From: Polynucleobacter sp. MWH-UH19D
GTDB taxonomy: Bacteria; Pseudomonadota; Gammaproteobacteria; Burkholderiales; Burkholderiaceae
Direction of reading: 5' to 3'
DNA: 64,000 nt
NCBI RefSeq assembly: GCF_040409795.1
Contig: NZ_CP099571.1
Span: forward strand, 992,001 to 1,056,000
Shown here: positions 39,283 to 50,853 of the stretch, in pieces
Layout of the letters: every line of letters starts with the position of its first letter
Position numbering within the stretch: position 1 is the first letter of the stretch
The notes under the pieces: model-generated
The model's database searches: none
The model's input: the letters and a program-made list of their open reading frames with translations, nothing else
What the model was told of the DNA's origin: nothing
Made by a program: the position numbers and the translations under genes

Positions 39283-39926
39283 TTCTTTTCTCCTCTAGCA
39301 TCTTGCTTGGCATTGATATCTGCGCTCATCTTAACAATTTTCATGCGCTCTGCAGCCACAACATTCACTTGATCATGAATACTTTGTGATTTTGAATCCT
39401 TGCGATTGCGCAATGTAAGAGCAACAGCAGCAATAATAGCTACCAGCAGAATCACACCGGCAACCTCAAATGCATAAACATAATCACCAAATATCAACAT
39501 ACCCAATGATTGAGTATTGCTTGCCATCACTTCCTCTGGCATTAGCTGAACTGGAGCATTAGTGCCTATAAAGCTTCTGATAATCACAATAGACAACTCA
39601 AGAACAATCACCGCACCCATCAAGAATGCAATCGGAAGAAACTTTTTAAAGTCACGGCGTAAATGTTCCAAATCAAGATCTAACATCATGACAACGAACA
39701 AGAATAGAACCATTACGGCTCCAACATAAACCAGAATCAATGCCAAGCTCAAGAATTCGGCCTTAAGTAGCATCCAAATGCCCGATGCACAGAAGAATGC
39801 AAGAACCAAAAATAAGGCTGCATGAACTGGATTGCGGGCAGTAATCACGCGCAATGCAGAAACTACCAGTAAGCCAGCGAATCCGTAAAAAAATACGGCA
39901 AATAAAGTGGATGGATCGAATGTCAT
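39279..39926 (-). CDS. nuoJ: NADH-quinone oxidoreductase subunit J
   Basis: Complex I membrane subunit, 215 residues with five helices. The key helix-3 motif [20 protein letters not shown] and the N-terminal [16 protein letters not shown] are present. A charged tail of about 40 residues follows the last helix. It overlaps nuoK by four bases and follows nuoI by 21. Confidence 0.97.
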   Translation of the reverse strand: MTFDPSTLFAVFFYGFAGLLVVSALRVITARNPVHAALFLVLAFFCASGIWMLLKAEFLSLALILVYVGAVMVLFLFVVMMLDLDLEHLRRDFKKFLPIAFLMGAVIVLELSIVIIRSFIGTNAPVQLMPEEVMASNTQSLGMLIFGDYVYAFEVAGVILLVAIIAAVALTLRNRKDSKSQSIHDQVNVVAAERMKIVKMSADINAKQDARGEKK

Positions 39927-39947
39927 AGTATCTTTTGCTCGATTCGA

Positions 39948-40439
39948 TTAACGATAAGGCGCATCGATAGCGCGGTTAGCGGCAATATCTTTTTCATACT
40001 TATCGCCTACAGCCAAAAGCATCTCTTTTGTGAAGTACAAATCACCGCGTTTATCACCAAAATATTCAAAGATATTGGTCTCAACAATAGCGTCTACCGG
40101 GCAAGCCTCTTCACAGAATCCACAAAAAATACACTTAGTTAGATCGATGTCATAGCGAGTAGTACGGCGGGTTCCATCATCCCGCTCCGCCGTCTCAATC
40201 GTAATTGCATAAGCTGGGCAAACTGCCTCACACAATTTACAACCGATGCAACGCTCTTCTCCATTTTCGTAGCGGCGTAAAGCATGCAAACCACGGAAAC
40301 GATTAGACAATGGGGTCTTTTCATCTGGGTATTGAACGGTAATTTTTGGTTTAAAGAGATAACGACCGGTAATCGACATACCAGTCAGGATGTCTTTCAA
40401 CATCAAGCTATCGAGGAATTGGGAAATTTTCTTAAACAT
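39948..40439 (-). CDS. nuoI: NADH-quinone oxidoreductase subunit I
   Basis: Ferredoxin-like subunit of 163 residues that carries clusters N6a and N6b between NuoG and NuoB. The two 4Fe-4S motifs are [12 protein letters not shown] and [16 protein letters not shown]. The N-terminal [20 protein letters not shown] is typical. It lies 11 bases after nuoH. Confidence 0.98.
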   Translation of the reverse strand: MFKKISQFLDSLMLKDILTGMSITGRYLFKPKITVQYPDEKTPLSNRFRGLHALRRYENGEERCIGCKLCEAVCPAYAITIETAERDDGTRRTTRYDIDLTKCIFCGFCEEACPVDAIVETNIFEYFGDKRGDLYFTKEMLLAVGDKYEKDIAANRAIDAPYR

Positions 40440-40450
40440 GATTGATCAAC

Positions 40451-41524
40451 TTATTTCCAAATATTCCATGGAGACACAACCCATGCACCGATAACCACCA
40501 CCCAGAATACTGAGATAGGAATGAAGATCTTCCAGCCCAAACGCATAATTTGGTCATAACGGTAGCGTGGCAATGTAGCGCGCAACCAAATAACACAAGA
40601 CAACAAGAAGAAAGTTTTGCCAAACAGCCAGAAGAATCCTGGAATATCACGCAAAATTGGTAAATCAACAATTGGCAACCATCCGCCCAAGAACATAATA
40701 GATGCAACAGCTGCAATCAAAATCATGTTGGCATATTCGGCCAGGAAGAACATAGCAAATGACATACCGGAGTACTCAACCATATGCCCTGCCACAATTT
40801 CTGATTCACCCTCAACCACGTCAAATGGATGACGGTTAGTTTCAGCTACACCCGAAATGAAGTAGATCAAAAACATGGGTAGCAATGGCAACCAATTCCA
40901 TGACAAGAAATTAAGACCCATTTGAGCAAAGTAACCATGCTCTTGAGATTCCACAATGGCGCTTAAATTTAAAGAGCCAGATGTCAGCAACACAGTCACT
41001 AATGCAAAGCCCATGGCAATTTCATAAGAAATCATCTGTGCTGATGCACGCATTGCACCTAAAAATGGGTACTTCGAGTTAGAAGACCAACCCGCCAGGA
41101 TAACCCCGTATACGCCAATAGACGATATAGCCATGATGTAGAGAAGCCCGGCATTGACATCAGCCAACATCATCTTCGCCTGGAATGGGATTACCGCCCA
41201 AGCCGCGAATGCTGGTGCAATCACCATCACTGGTGCAATGAAATACAAAACTTTACTTGCTTGAGTAGGAGCAATAATCTCCTTCATCAATAGTTTTAAT
41301 GCGTCAGCAATTGGCTGCAATAAGCCCAATGGACCTACGCGATTGGGGCCAAGACGAATATGCATCCAACCTATTAATTTACGCTCCCACAAGGTTAGAT
41401 ACGCTACACATCCAAACATTGGTAGAACAATAATGACAATACGAACCAAAGCCCAAACTAAGGGCCATAATGACCCAAAAATAGCTTCACCTTGGCTTGT
41501 AACGAGGTCTAAGAAATTTTCCAT
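40451..41524 (-). CDS. nuoH: NADH-quinone oxidoreductase subunit H
   Basis: Membrane subunit of 357 residues and eight helices that forms the quinone chamber at the joint with the peripheral arm. Signatures: [40 protein letters not shown] and [19 protein letters not shown]. It lies 8 bases after nuoG. Confidence 0.98.
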   Translation of the reverse strand: MENFLDLVTSQGEAIFGSLWPLVWALVRIVIIVLPMFGCVAYLTLWERKLIGWMHIRLGPNRVGPLGLLQPIADALKLLMKEIIAPTQASKVLYFIAPVMVIAPAFAAWAVIPFQAKMMLADVNAGLLYIMAISSIGVYGVILAGWSSNSKYPFLGAMRASAQMISYEIAMGFALVTVLLTSGSLNLSAIVESQEHGYFAQMGLNFLSWNWLPLLPMFLIYFISGVAETNRHPFDVVEGESEIVAGHMVEYSGMSFAMFFLAEYANMILIAAVASIMFLGGWLPIVDLPILRDIPGFFWLFGKTFFLLSCVIWLRATLPRYRYDQIMRLGWKIFIPISVFWVVVIGAWVVSPWNIWK

Positions 41525-41532
41525 CTCGTTCC

Positions 41533-43845
41533 TTATGCCTTAGTTACGGTTACAGGACCAAACATAGATCCCAATTTAGAGCCAGCGGCAGTACCTGACG
41601 AAACTCGAACAGTATTTGTGGCCAAGCTCGCCTCTAGTATTGCTGGCATATCAACGGAAACACTTCCCTGTGTCACACGCACAGCGTCACCTTCTTTTAA
41701 ACCCAAATCAGCAAATAATTTCTGGCTTAAGCCGGCTTGATTGCCACGTTTAGCATCTCTAGTTAACTGCAAAGCAGAAGCACGGCGAACAATTAAGTCA
41801 GCAGCATAAATATTGACGTCAGCTAAACGCTCTAACCCAGTGCTTGGTTGGGTAGTTGCAGAAATGGAATTGCTAGAACTTTGATTGTTTAAGCGAGTGC
41901 AATAGTTATCGCCCAATGCTTCTCCTAGCACTTCTTCGGGTAAGTTATAGAGGAAGCCATCAAGATTCAACAAGCCACCAAGCACTCGCAATACCTTCCA
42001 AGCAGGACGTGAATCACCTAGTGGTTTTACAGAAGGCTGAATTGTTTGCGCTCTACCTTCAGCATTAATAAATGTAGAAACCGTTTCAGTAAATGGAGTA
42101 ATTGGCAAAATAACATCCGCCAACTCTAATAAGTCCGTAGATTTGAATGGACTCAATGCAATGACAGTGCTTGCCTTAGCCAATGTAGCTCGAGCCTGAA
42201 CAGGGTTAGGCAAATCTGCATCCGGTTCGATATTCATCAACAACACTGCGCGTCGTTCGCCTGACAATACAGACTCAACACCAACCCCATTTGCATTTAC
42301 CAATGAAGCACCAACTGCATTACCACCCTCAGGTAAGAAACCTAAAGTAGCACCAGTCTGGGTAGCGATAAATTGTGCAAGCACATGCAGATCCGATGAT
42401 TGTGGATGCGCCACTGCTGCTGAGCCAAGCAATACAGCAGTAGTTGTTCCAGACAACAAGCCGTCAGCGATTTTTTGTGCAGTGGCTGAAACAGTTACTG
42501 AAGGTGTTCCAGCAGGTACTGAGGCGGATTTTGCTTTTGCTACAGCCTGCGCAACCTCAGCCAATGCATTTAACCAAGCGCTTGGGGCAACAGCAACATT
42601 TGTAGTCGGAATTAACCAGTCATCGCCACCTGCATCAATACGTGAAACCTGCAATCCGCGTTTAGCAGCAGTACGTAAACGGGCAGCAATAATTGGTTGA
42701 TCTTTGCGCAAGAAACTGCCGATGATTAGTGCGCGATCCAGTTCACTTAACTTTGTAACCGGCATGCCTAACCATGGAGCTATTGCAGCACCAGAGATAT
42801 TGGTTTGACGAAGACGAGTTTCAACTTGGTTTGAACCTAATCCACGAATAATCTTTTGCAAAAGATGTAATTCTTCTGTGCTGGAAATTGGATGTGCTAG
42901 AGCACCAATTGATTGAGCACCACTCTCAGAAGAAATAGTCCGTAAAGAATGAGCTACATAGTCCAACGCAGATTGCCAGTCAGTTTCAAGCCACTGACCG
43001 CCCTGCTTCACCATTGGTGTTGTTACGCGATCAGCGCTATTGAGGCCTTCATAAGCAAAACGATCGCGGTCACTAATCCAGCATTCGTTGATCGCTTCAT
43101 TTTCTAAGGCGACCACGCGCATTACTTTGTTATTTTTGGTCTGAACAGTAGTGTTTGCGCCGAGGCTATCGTGCGGACTTACAGAACGCTTGCGACCTAA
43201 TTCCCAGGTACGAGCCTCATAACGGAACGGCTTGCTAGTTAACGCGCCAACAGGACATAAATCAATCATGTTTCCAGAAAGCTCTGAATCTACTGTTTGA
43301 CCAACGAATGTCGTGATCTCAGAGTGCTCGCCACGGTTAATCATGCCGAGCTCCATTACTCCGGCTACCTCTTGACCAAAACGTACACAGCGCGTGCAAT
43401 GGATACAGCGACTCATCTCTTGCATAGAGATAAGCGGGCCAACATTTTTATGAAACACCACACGCTTTTCTTCTTCATAGCGTGAATTTGATTTACCGTA
43501 ACCAACTGCTAAATCTTGTAATTGACATTCACCGCCTTGGTCGCAAATTGGGCAATCCAAGGGGTGGTTAATTAGCAAGAATTCCATCACTGATCGCTGG
43601 GCCTCTACAGCCTTAGCGGAGTGTGTAAATACCTTCATGCCTTGAGTCACTGGTGTAGCACAAGCAGGTAATGGTTTTGGCGCTTTCTCAACCTCTACCA
43701 AGCACATACGGCAGTTAGCGGCTATTGATAATTTCTTGTGATAGCAGAAATGCGGTACGTATGTTCCAAGCTTATTCGCGGCGTGCATCACCATCGAACC
43801 CTGCGGAACTTCTACCGTCTTGCCATCTAATTCGATTTCAACCAT
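41533..43845 (-). CDS. nuoG: NADH-quinone oxidoreductase subunit G
   Basis: Large iron-sulfur subunit of the NADH arm; 770 residues from the ATG at 43845 ([13 protein letters not shown]), which matches relatives better than the upstream start at 43872. N-terminal cluster ligands are visible: [20 protein letters not shown] (2Fe-2S), [18 protein letters not shown] (His-ligated 4Fe-4S) and [11 protein letters not shown] with a later LCPVGAL. The rest is a molybdopterin-oxidoreductase-like domain without cofactor. The C-terminal third is Ala/Ser-rich and diverged, as is usual for this subunit. Confidence 0.96.
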   Translation of the reverse strand: MVEIELDGKTVEVPQGSMVMHAANKLGTYVPHFCYHKKLSIAANCRMCLVEVEKAPKPLPACATPVTQGMKVFTHSAKAVEAQRSVMEFLLINHPLDCPICDQGGECQLQDLAVGYGKSNSRYEEEKRVVFHKNVGPLISMQEMSRCIHCTRCVRFGQEVAGVMELGMINRGEHSEITTFVGQTVDSELSGNMIDLCPVGALTSKPFRYEARTWELGRKRSVSPHDSLGANTTVQTKNNKVMRVVALENEAINECWISDRDRFAYEGLNSADRVTTPMVKQGGQWLETDWQSALDYVAHSLRTISSESGAQSIGALAHPISSTEELHLLQKIIRGLGSNQVETRLRQTNISGAAIAPWLGMPVTKLSELDRALIIGSFLRKDQPIIAARLRTAAKRGLQVSRIDAGGDDWLIPTTNVAVAPSAWLNALAEVAQAVAKAKSASVPAGTPSVTVSATAQKIADGLLSGTTTAVLLGSAAVAHPQSSDLHVLAQFIATQTGATLGFLPEGGNAVGASLVNANGVGVESVLSGERRAVLLMNIEPDADLPNPVQARATLAKASTVIALSPFKSTDLLELADVILPITPFTETVSTFINAEGRAQTIQPSVKPLGDSRPAWKVLRVLGGLLNLDGFLYNLPEEVLGEALGDNYCTRLNNQSSSNSISATTQPSTGLERLADVNIYAADLIVRRASALQLTRDAKRGNQAGLSQKLFADLGLKEGDAVRVTQGSVSVDMPAILEASLATNTVRVSSGTAAGSKLGSMFGPVTVTKA

Positions 43846-43876
43846 GCTCACTTTTAGGCGTCCCGTACTCAATAAC

Positions 43877-45175
43877 TTATAAAGGTTTCGCAGAATCTAA
43901 GCAGCGCTTATGTTCTACGTGATACGCAAATTCATCCATGTAATGCTTCAACATGCCACGTACTGGCATAGCAGCTGCATCACCTAATGCGCAAATCGTG
44001 CGGCCCTGAATATTGGCAGCAACATCATTCAGCAAATCTAAATCCTCTGGTTTTCCTTGACCATGTTCAATGCGATGAACAATACGCCATAGCCATCCAG
44101 TACCTTCGCGACATGGCGTGCATTGACCACATGATTCTTCATGATAGAAATATGACAAGCGCTCCAATGCGCGCACCATACAACGCGTCTCATTCATCAC
44201 AATCACAGCACCTGATCCCAACATCGAACCAGCTTTAGCGATGCTGTCGTAATCCATTGTCAGATCCATCATTTGCGCGCCAGGAATGACTGGGGCAGAC
44301 GAACCGCCTGGAATAACAGCTTTTATCAACTTGCCATCACGCATGCCACCTGCTAACTTCAAGAGTTCGGAAAATGGTGTGCCCAATGGAATTTCATAAT
44401 TACCAGGATGAGCTACGTCACCAGATACAGAGAAAATCTTTGTGCCGCCATTGTTAGGCTTACCAAGTTCTAAATAAGCTTGACCGCCAATTGCCAAAAT
44501 GAATGGCACAGCAGCAAACGTCTCAGTATTGTTAATCGTTGTTGGCTTGCCGTACAGACCGAAGCTTGCTGGGAATGGTGGCTTAAAGCGTGGCTGACCT
44601 TTTTTACCTTCTAAAGATTCAAGCAACGCAGTCTCTTCACCACAAATGTATGCACCCCAACCTGGAGCAGCATGCAATTGGAAAGAGAAATCACTACCTA
44701 AAATTTTGTCGCCCAAATAACCTGCAGCACGAGCTTCTTCCAAGGCTTCCTCGAAGCGCGAATACACTTCCCAGATTTCGCCATGGATGTAGTTGTAACC
44801 AGCGCTAATACCCATGGTGTACGCACCAATAATCATGCCTTCGATGAGAGCATGTGGGTTGTAACGCATGATGTCGCGGTCTTTAAATGTACCCGGCTCA
44901 CCTTCGTCACTATTGCAGACCAAATACTTTTGACCTGGGAACTGACGAGGCATGAAACTCCACTTCAATCCAGTTGGGAAGCCAGCGCCTCCACGACCAC
45001 GTAATGAGGAAGCCTTTAATTCAGCAATGATGGCATCCGGCGCCACCTTGTCATTAATTAAACGACGTAACTGTTGATAGCCACCACGGCTTTCATAATC
45101 TTTTAAACGCCAGTTATTGCCATTCAATCCTGCAAGGATGAGAGGCTTAATGTGACGATCGTGCAAGCTGGTCAT
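43877..45175 (-). CDS. nuoF: NADH-quinone oxidoreductase subunit F
   Basis: The NADH-oxidising, FMN- and 4Fe-4S-binding subunit, 432 residues. The FMN/NADH loops are [18 protein letters not shown] and [19 protein letters not shown]. The N3 cluster ligands are in [16 protein letters not shown] plus the later Cys in [12 protein letters not shown]. Its start overlaps the nuoE stop by four bases. Confidence 0.98.
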   Translation of the reverse strand: MTSLHDRHIKPLILAGLNGNNWRLKDYESRGGYQQLRRLINDKVAPDAIIAELKASSLRGRGGAGFPTGLKWSFMPRQFPGQKYLVCNSDEGEPGTFKDRDIMRYNPHALIEGMIIGAYTMGISAGYNYIHGEIWEVYSRFEEALEEARAAGYLGDKILGSDFSFQLHAAPGWGAYICGEETALLESLEGKKGQPRFKPPFPASFGLYGKPTTINNTETFAAVPFILAIGGQAYLELGKPNNGGTKIFSVSGDVAHPGNYEIPLGTPFSELLKLAGGMRDGKLIKAVIPGGSSAPVIPGAQMMDLTMDYDSIAKAGSMLGSGAVIVMNETRCMVRALERLSYFYHEESCGQCTPCREGTGWLWRIVHRIEHGQGKPEDLDLLNDVAANIQGRTICALGDAAAMPVRGMLKHYMDEFAYHVEHKRCLDSAKPL

Positions 45176-45678
45176 GCTGCTTTCCCTTCTGCACGGAGTT
45201 CATTCAAAAGAGCATCAATTTTTTCTTTGCTCATAAAGCTGCACATGCGCTTGTCATTCACCAACATCACAGGTGAATCACCGCATGCACCCATGCACTC
45301 ACCCTCTTTCAAGGTAAATGTGCCGCAAGGCGTAGTTTCATTAAAGCCAATACCCAAGGTCTCTTTTAGATAGGTAGCTGCTGTTTCGCCATGCGTTAAC
45401 TGGCAAGGCAAGTTTGTGCAAATGACTAATTTGTACTTGCCAATTGGTTTGGTGTTGTACATATTGTAGAAAGTAGCCACTTCTTCTACGGCAATAGTTG
45501 GCATTTCTAAAATTTGAGCAACGGTGGCAATCACCTCTGGCGATACCCAGCCCACTTCAGTCTGGGCGGCAATCAAAGAAGCCATTACGGCAGACTGCTT
45601 TTGCTCTGGCGGATATTTCGCAACATTGCGCGCAATGTCTGCCAGCGTTTTATCGGATAGTTGAAGCGTTGTAGTCAT
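45172..45678 (-). CDS. nuoE: NADH-quinone oxidoreductase subunit E
   Basis: Thioredoxin-like 2Fe-2S (N1a) subunit of 168 residues. The ATG at 45678 follows AAGGA at good spacing and gives the usual N-terminus. The ligands are in [14 protein letters not shown] and [13 protein letters not shown]. NuoE is cotranslated with nuoF (4-base overlap). Confidence 0.97.
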   Translation of the reverse strand: MTTTLQLSDKTLADIARNVAKYPPEQKQSAVMASLIAAQTEVGWVSPEVIATVAQILEMPTIAVEEVATFYNMYNTKPIGKYKLVICTNLPCQLTHGETAATYLKETLGIGFNETTPCGTFTLKEGECMGACGDSPVMLVNDKRMCSFMSKEKIDALLNELRAEGKAA

Positions 45679-45700
45679 TAAATAATCCTTGGCACGCCAA

Positions 45701-46954
45701 TTAGCGGTCAATCTCCCCGAACACAATATCCTGCGTACCGATAATGGTTACAGCGTCAGCCAACATGTGGCCACGAGACATTTCGTCCATCGCCGATAAA
45801 TGCACAAATCCTGGAGCACGAATCTTCATACGATATGGTTTATTGGCGCCATCAGAAATCAAATAGATGCCAAACTCACCTTTTGGATGCTCAACAGCGG
45901 AGTAAGCCTCACCATCTGGAACGTGAATACCTTCAGTGAATAGCTTGAAATGGTGAATCAACTCTTCCATATTGGTTTTCATATCCACGCGCTTAGGTGG
46001 AGAAACCTTATGGTTATCGCTCATCACAGGACCAGGGTTTGCTTTTAACCAAGCAACGCATTGTTTAATGATGCGATTAGATTGACGCATTTCTTCCATG
46101 CGAACTAAATAACGATCGTAAGAATCGCCATTCACACCAACTGGAATATCAAAGTCGAGGCGATCATAAACCTCATATGGTTGCTTCTTACGCAAATCCC
46201 ACTCAATACCAGAGCCACGCAACATCGGGCCAGTAAAGCCCATCTGCAATGCACGCTCTGGGGATACGACTCCAATATTAACCAAGCGTTGTTTCCAGAT
46301 ACGATTATCTGTCAGAAGGTTGCAATACTCATCTACGTTTGCATCGAAACCATTGCTAAATTGTTCGATGAAATCAAGCAATGTGCCGCTACGGTTTTCA
46401 TTCAAACGTTTTAATGCTGATGCACTTCGAATCTTTGACTTGCTGTATTGAGCCATTTGATCTGGCAGATCACGGTATACACCACCCGGACGATAGTAAG
46501 CAGCATGCATACGCGCACCTGATACTGCCTCATACATATCAAAAATATCTTCACGATCACGGAACGCATACAAGAACACCGCCATCGCGCCAACGTCTAA
46601 TCCGTGGCAACCAATCCATAGCAAGTGATTTAACAAGCGTGTTAGCTCGTCATACATGACGCGAATATATTGAGCACGAAGTGGAACATCTACTTGAAGC
46701 AATTTTTCAATTGCCATGACATAAGCATGCTCATTTGACATCATTGATACATAGTCCAAACGATCCATATATGGAACGTTCTGAATCCAGGTACGTGTCT
46801 CAGCTAGTTTTTCAGTGGCGCGATGTAACAACCCAATATGCGGATCAGCACGTTGAATCACCTCACCATCAAGCTCAAGTACAAGACGTAAAACACCGTG
46901 AGCTGCAGGATGCTGAGGTCCAAAATTGAGGGTGTAATTCTTAATCTGTGCCAT
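45701..46954 (-). CDS. nuoD: NADH-quinone oxidoreductase subunit D
   Basis: The 49-kDa-type subunit that forms most of the quinone site, 417 residues. Motifs: [20 protein letters not shown], the quinone-facing [34 protein letters not shown] and the C-terminal FGEIDR. It is separate from nuoC, not fused as in E. coli, and starts three bases after the nuoC stop. Confidence 0.98.
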   Translation of the reverse strand: MAQIKNYTLNFGPQHPAAHGVLRLVLELDGEVIQRADPHIGLLHRATEKLAETRTWIQNVPYMDRLDYVSMMSNEHAYVMAIEKLLQVDVPLRAQYIRVMYDELTRLLNHLLWIGCHGLDVGAMAVFLYAFRDREDIFDMYEAVSGARMHAAYYRPGGVYRDLPDQMAQYSKSKIRSASALKRLNENRSGTLLDFIEQFSNGFDANVDEYCNLLTDNRIWKQRLVNIGVVSPERALQMGFTGPMLRGSGIEWDLRKKQPYEVYDRLDFDIPVGVNGDSYDRYLVRMEEMRQSNRIIKQCVAWLKANPGPVMSDNHKVSPPKRVDMKTNMEELIHHFKLFTEGIHVPDGEAYSAVEHPKGEFGIYLISDGANKPYRMKIRAPGFVHLSAMDEMSRGHMLADAVTIIGTQDIVFGEIDR

Positions 46955-46957
46955 GGC

Positions 46958-47557
46958 TTAAGCTTGACCTCCATACTGCTCTTCACGAACTATTCGCGGA
47001 GTAATCTCGCGTGCTTCGATAGTTACTGGCTGATAAACCACACGCTTCAACTCAGGGTCATAACGCATTTCTACATTACCGCTAATTGGGAAATCTTTTC
47101 TAAAGGGATGACCGATAAAGCCGTAGTCAGTCAAAATGCGACGCAGATCTTCATGACCTTCAAAAATAATTCCATAAAGGTCAAATGCTTCGCGTTCGAA
47201 CCAATTCGCAGAGTTCCAAACAGGAGTAACAGAAGCAACTAATGGATAGCTATCATCTGGAGCAAACACGCGTACACGCAAACGCCAGTTGTGCTCTATT
47301 GACAATAAGTGACTAACAACACCAAAGCGTTGGCCACTCCAAGCGCCATCACGATAGTCTTGGTAATCAACACCACATAAATCAATCAATTGCTCAAAAG
47401 CTAGAGACGGATCATCACGAAGCATTAATGCAGACTCAAAATAAGTATCTGCTTTTACGGTAACAGTCACTTCGCCAAGCGCAACCTCAACAGACTGAAT
47501 ACGTTGTCCTAAAACTTTTTCTAGGTTGGCGACTAATTGAACCAAACGATCTGACAT
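46958..47557 (-). CDS. nuoC: NADH-quinone oxidoreductase subunit C
   Basis: The 30-kDa-type peripheral subunit, 199 residues. Recognised by [21 protein letters not shown] followed by [18 protein letters not shown]. It is free-standing, which is normal outside the enterobacteria. Confidence 0.97.
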   Translation of the reverse strand: MSDRLVQLVANLEKVLGQRIQSVEVALGEVTVTVKADTYFESALMLRDDPSLAFEQLIDLCGVDYQDYRDGAWSGQRFGVVSHLLSIEHNWRLRVRVFAPDDSYPLVASVTPVWNSANWFEREAFDLYGIIFEGHEDLRRILTDYGFIGHPFRKDFPISGNVEMRYDPELKRVVYQPVTIEAREITPRIVREEQYGGQA

Positions 47558-47560
47558 GGT

Positions 47561-48043
47561 TTATGCCTTCCGTGCGATGGTACTGGTACGAGTGATCTTG
47601 GATTGCAACTGAATGATTCCGTAGATCAACGCTTCTGCTGTTGGAGGGCAACCAGGAACATAAATGTCGACTGGAACAATGCGATCACATCCCCGAACAA
47701 CTGAATAAGAGTTATGGTAGTAACCGCCACCATTCGCACATGAACCCATAGAAATTACCCAGCGCGGCTCAGGCATTTGGTCATAGACCTTGCGTAAAGC
47801 AGGTGCCATTTTGTTACACAAGGTGCCAGCAACAATCATGAGATCTGATTGACGTGGTGATGGACGGAACACTACGCCAAAACGGTCTAAGTCATAGCGG
47901 GAAGCGCCGGCATGCATCATCTCTACAGCACAACAAGCAAGACCAAAGGTCATTGGCCATAAAGAACCATTACGGGTCCAGTTAATCAGCTGATCAGCTG
48001 TAGTTGTTACGAAACCTTCTTTCAGAACGCCTTCTAATGCCAT
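47561..48043 (-). CDS. nuoB: NADH-quinone oxidoreductase subunit B
   Basis: The subunit that holds terminal cluster N2, 160 residues. The tandem Cys is in [14 protein letters not shown], with further ligands in [14 protein letters not shown] and [15 protein letters not shown]. The ATG at 48043 ([11 protein letters not shown]) is preceded by GGGAG, part of which is the nuoA stop region; the longer in-frame start at 48142 overlaps nuoA and is rejected. Confidence 0.98.
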   Translation of the reverse strand: MALEGVLKEGFVTTTADQLINWTRNGSLWPMTFGLACCAVEMMHAGASRYDLDRFGVVFRPSPRQSDLMIVAGTLCNKMAPALRKVYDQMPEPRWVISMGSCANGGGYYHNSYSVVRGCDRIVPVDIYVPGCPPTAEALIYGIIQLQSKITRTSTIARKA

Positions 48044-48048
48044 ATCGA

Positions 48049-48408
48049 TCACTCCCAGTCGAGAGCGCCCTTTTTCCAGATATATACAAATCCCACAATG
48101 AATTCCAATAGGAAGATCACCATAGAGGCGTAGCCAAACCAACCAAGATCACGTAATGCCACACCCCAAGGAAAGAGGAATGCAGTTTCAAGATCAAACA
48201 AAATAAACAGAATGGCAATGAGGTAATAGCGCACGTCGAATTTCATACGTGCATCTTCGAATGCTTCAAAACCGCACTCATATGGCGATAGTTTTTCAGC
48301 ATCAGGCTTCGAAGGGGCCAGAATTTTTCCGAGGAACATGGGGACTAATCCGACCCCGATACCTACGAGGATAAATAGCAAAACAGGGAAGTAATTAGCG
48401 AGATTCAA
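48049..48408 (-). CDS. nuoA: NADH-quinone oxidoreductase subunit A
   Basis: First gene of the nuo operon; a 119-residue membrane subunit with three helices. The loop [21 protein letters not shown] and the helix segment [19 protein letters not shown] are diagnostic. The start is the TTG at 48408 (MNLANYFPV), preceded by AGGA at good spacing. The 105-base gap to tRNA-Leu should contain the operon promoter; it also holds the inverted repeat GCTCTA/TAGAGC (48470-48487). Confidence 0.96.
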   Translation of the reverse strand: MNLANYFPVLLFILVGIGVGLVPMFLGKILAPSKPDAEKLSPYECGFEAFEDARMKFDVRYYLIAILFILFDLETAFLFPWGVALRDLGWFGYASMVIFLLEFIVGFVYIWKKGALDWE

Positions 48409-48513
48409 AATGGTCCTGATTACGTCTAGTAAGCCTTAAAACAGCAAATTATTCATTATTCCACTTCACGCTCTATTGATTTAGAGCAAAAACCCTTACA
48501 GATACAGCTTTTT

Positions 48514-48598
48514 TGGTGCCGACGGCGAGACTCGAACTCGCACAGCCTAAGCCACTACCCCCTCAAGATAGCGTGTCTACCAATTTCACCACGTCGGC
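48514..48598 (-). tRNA. tRNA-Leu (anticodon GAG)
   Basis: The minus strand shows an 85-base class II tRNA. The acceptor GCCGACG pairs with CGTCGGC, the anticodon stem CTATC/GGTAG encloses loop TTGAGGG (anticodon GAG), a long variable arm follows, and the T-arm is GCGAG-TTCGAGT-CTCGC. Discriminator A and an encoded CCA end it. It directly follows secG, as leuU (also GAG) follows secG in E. coli. Confidence 0.96.
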
Positions 48599-48683
48599 AT
48601 CTTGCAAAACCTATCAATTCTACTGCATTGCATCACTTCATACCCTCAAAAAGAGGCTAAAAAAGCAGCAAAAGACTACTGAA

Positions 48684-49028
48684 TTACTTGGGAACAGCTG
48701 GCTTACTAGGGTCTTGAGGAGGAGCGGGAGGTGCTGCAGGGGTAGCAGCTGGAGCTACCGTACCTGAGAGAACACCCGGACTGACTTCCTTCTTATTTCC
48801 AAGCCAGGTAATACCAATAGTGCTGATAAAAAATACAGCAGCAAAGATGGCAGTTGTATGTGACAAGAAATTAGCCGATCCACTGGCGCCAAATAGACTG
48901 CCAGAAGCGCCTGAACCAAAGGCAGCGCCCATATCGGCACCTTTACCCTGCTGCAATAGGACCAAGAGAATGACAGCTAAGGCTGAAATTACCTGCAACA
49001 CGATCAATAAAGTCTTAAACCATTCCAC
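48684..49028 (-). CDS. secG: Protein translocase subunit SecG
   Basis: Auxiliary membrane subunit of the SecYEG preprotein channel, 114 residues. Two helices (about 5-25 and 52-72) flank the signature LLQQGKGADMGAAFGSG and SGSANFLSHTTAIFA. The tail is Ala/Pro-rich. The start is the GTG at 49028, preceded by GGAGA. It lies between tpiA and tRNA-Leu. Confidence 0.97.
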   Translation of the reverse strand: MEWFKTLLIVLQVISALAVILLVLLQQGKGADMGAAFGSGASGSLFGASGSANFLSHTTAIFAAVFFISTIGITWLGNKKEVSPGVLSGTVAPAATPAAPPAPPQDPSKPAVPK

Positions 49029-49048
49029 AATAATTCTCCAATAAAAAA

Positions 49049-49807
49049 CTATGCTCTACAGATAGCTAAAAAATCTGATGCATTTAAAGATGCACCTCCA
49101 ACCAATCCGCCATCAATATCTGGCATGGCAAACAACTCAACAGCATTGTCTGGTTTGACGCTGCCGCCATACAAAATTCCAACATGAGAAGCGACATCTT
49201 CATCAAATTCAGCCAAGCGAAGACGAATATGACGATGCATATCTTGGGCAATTTGTGCGCTAGCAACTTTGCCGGTGCCGATTGCCCAAACAGGCTCATA
49301 TGCAATCAAGCAGTCTGCCAAACGATCTTGTAAGACATTAACTTGCTTGGCTACTTGCCCACAAACGACTTCCTCAGCCCTGCCAGAGTTACGTTCATCT
49401 AGAGTTTCGCCAACGCAAATGATGGGGGTCATACCGCTATCGAGAGCTTGCAAAGCTTTTGCTGCAATCACTTCATCTGTCTCATGATGCATTTGACGAC
49501 GTTCAGAATGCCCAACAATGACGTAATGACAGCCTATTTCACTCAACATGTTTGCACTGGCCTCACCAGTGTAGGCACCAGAAGGTTGGGCAGATACATC
49601 TTGGGCGCCCAAACTTAAAAATGCAATCGAATACTCTTGAATTAATTTGCCACATTGCTGCAAATACGGAAATGGTGGACAAACTACAAATTTACGACCA
49701 GCAGGCATACCGCTTTCCATGCCGTGGGCAACTGTTTTCATCCAATCTTGATTGCCTGCAAGACTGCCATTCATTTTCCAGTTGCCAACAATGATAAGTG
49801 GACGCAT
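49049..49807 (-). CDS. tpiA: Triosephosphate isomerase
   Basis: Interconverts dihydroxyacetone phosphate and glyceraldehyde-3-phosphate in glycolysis and gluconeogenesis. It has 252 residues. The catalytic Lys is in VGNWKMNGS, the His in YVIVGHSERRQ, the Glu in AYEPVWAIGTG (with the mobile loop), and the phosphate site in LYGGSVKPDN. It lies 20 bases before secG and is likely cotranscribed. Confidence 0.98.
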   Translation of the reverse strand: MRPLIIVGNWKMNGSLAGNQDWMKTVAHGMESGMPAGRKFVVCPPFPYLQQCGKLIQEYSIAFLSLGAQDVSAQPSGAYTGEASANMLSEIGCHYVIVGHSERRQMHHETDEVIAAKALQALDSGMTPIICVGETLDERNSGRAEEVVCGQVAKQVNVLQDRLADCLIAYEPVWAIGTGKVASAQIAQDMHRHIRLRLAEFDEDVASHVGILYGGSVKPDNAVELFAMPDIDGGLVGGASLNASDFLAICRA

Positions 49808-49824
49808 AAGATTGACTTAGTTAC

Positions 49825-50823
49825 TTAGACCGTTAAAACAATCTTGCCAACATGCTCTGAAGACTCCATCAAACGATGGGCGTCTGCAGCTTGCTCCAAT
49901 GTAAACGTCTTATAAATGGCCGGCTTTAACTTACCAGCATTGAGCAAAGGCCAAACATTGTCATGCAACTGTTTGGTAATTTGCTTTTTAAATGAAACTG
50001 GACGTGGACGTAAAGTTGATCCTGTAATAGTAAGTCGGCGACGCAAAATCTGATTAGTACTTACTTCGGCTTTTGAGCCGCCTTGAATAGCAATGATGAC
50101 AATACGACCATCATCAGCCAAGCAATCAATCTCACGTTGCACATAAGCGCCTGTAACCATATCTAGAATGACATTTACACCTTTGCCGTCTGTTGCTTTT
50201 TTAACTTCTTCAACAAAGTCTTGGGTTTTGTAATTGATCGCAAGATCAGCACCTAGCTTCAAACAAGCTGCGCACTTTTCATCTGTACCCGCGGTAACAA
50301 AAACTTGATGACCCAAAGATTTAGCTAACAGGATGGCTGTAACACCGATTCCACTTGAACCGCCCTGTACCAACAAAGTTTCACCAGCGGATAACTCACC
50401 GCGCATGAAGACATTACTCCAAACTGTGTAGAAAGTTTCAGGTAATGCGGCTGCTTCTTGATCGGTAAATCCAGTTGGATAAGGTAGGCATTGTGCAACC
50501 GGTGCGATACACAAGTCTGCATATCCACCACCCTGGACCAAGGCACAAACCTTATCGCCGACCTTAAGACCAAAAGCATTGTCAGCATGTGCTAAATCGC
50601 CACCAATAATTTCACCGGCAACTTCTAAACCAGGAATATCTGATGCACCAGCAGGTACTGGGTAATGCCCCTTACGTTGCAAAACATCCGGTCGATTGAT
50701 GCCCGCAGCCAACACCTTGATTAAAACCTCGCCAGATCCTGTGTTTGGAACAGCAGGATCAGGACGAGTGGCTGACACCAACATGTCAGGCGCACCATAC
50801 TCTTTAATCTCAATTACACGCAT
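49825..50823 (-). CDS. NAD(P)H quinone oxidoreductase, PIG3/zinc-independent MDR type
   Basis: A 332-residue medium-chain reductase without the zinc ligands. The substrate domain has INRPDVLQRKGHYPVPAGAS and DIPGLEVAGEII. The Rossmann fold carries LLVQGGSSGIGVTAILLAK and the NADP region VTAGTDEKCAACLKLGAD. It resembles PIG3-type quinone oxidoreductases. The physiological acceptor is unknown. It lies between pnp and tpiA on the same strand. Confidence 0.92.
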   Translation of the reverse strand: MRVIEIKEYGAPDMLVSATRPDPAVPNTGSGEVLIKVLAAGINRPDVLQRKGHYPVPAGASDIPGLEVAGEIIGGDLAHADNAFGLKVGDKVCALVQGGGYADLCIAPVAQCLPYPTGFTDQEAAALPETFYTVWSNVFMRGELSAGETLLVQGGSSGIGVTAILLAKSLGHQVFVTAGTDEKCAACLKLGADLAINYKTQDFVEEVKKATDGKGVNVILDMVTGAYVQREIDCLADDGRIVIIAIQGGSKAEVSTNQILRRRLTITGSTLRPRPVSFKKQITKQLHDNVWPLLNAGKLKPAIYKTFTLEQAADAHRLMESSEHVGKIVLTV

Positions 50824-50853
50824 AAGAACCTTGCTAGTGAATTAGATTAAAAC

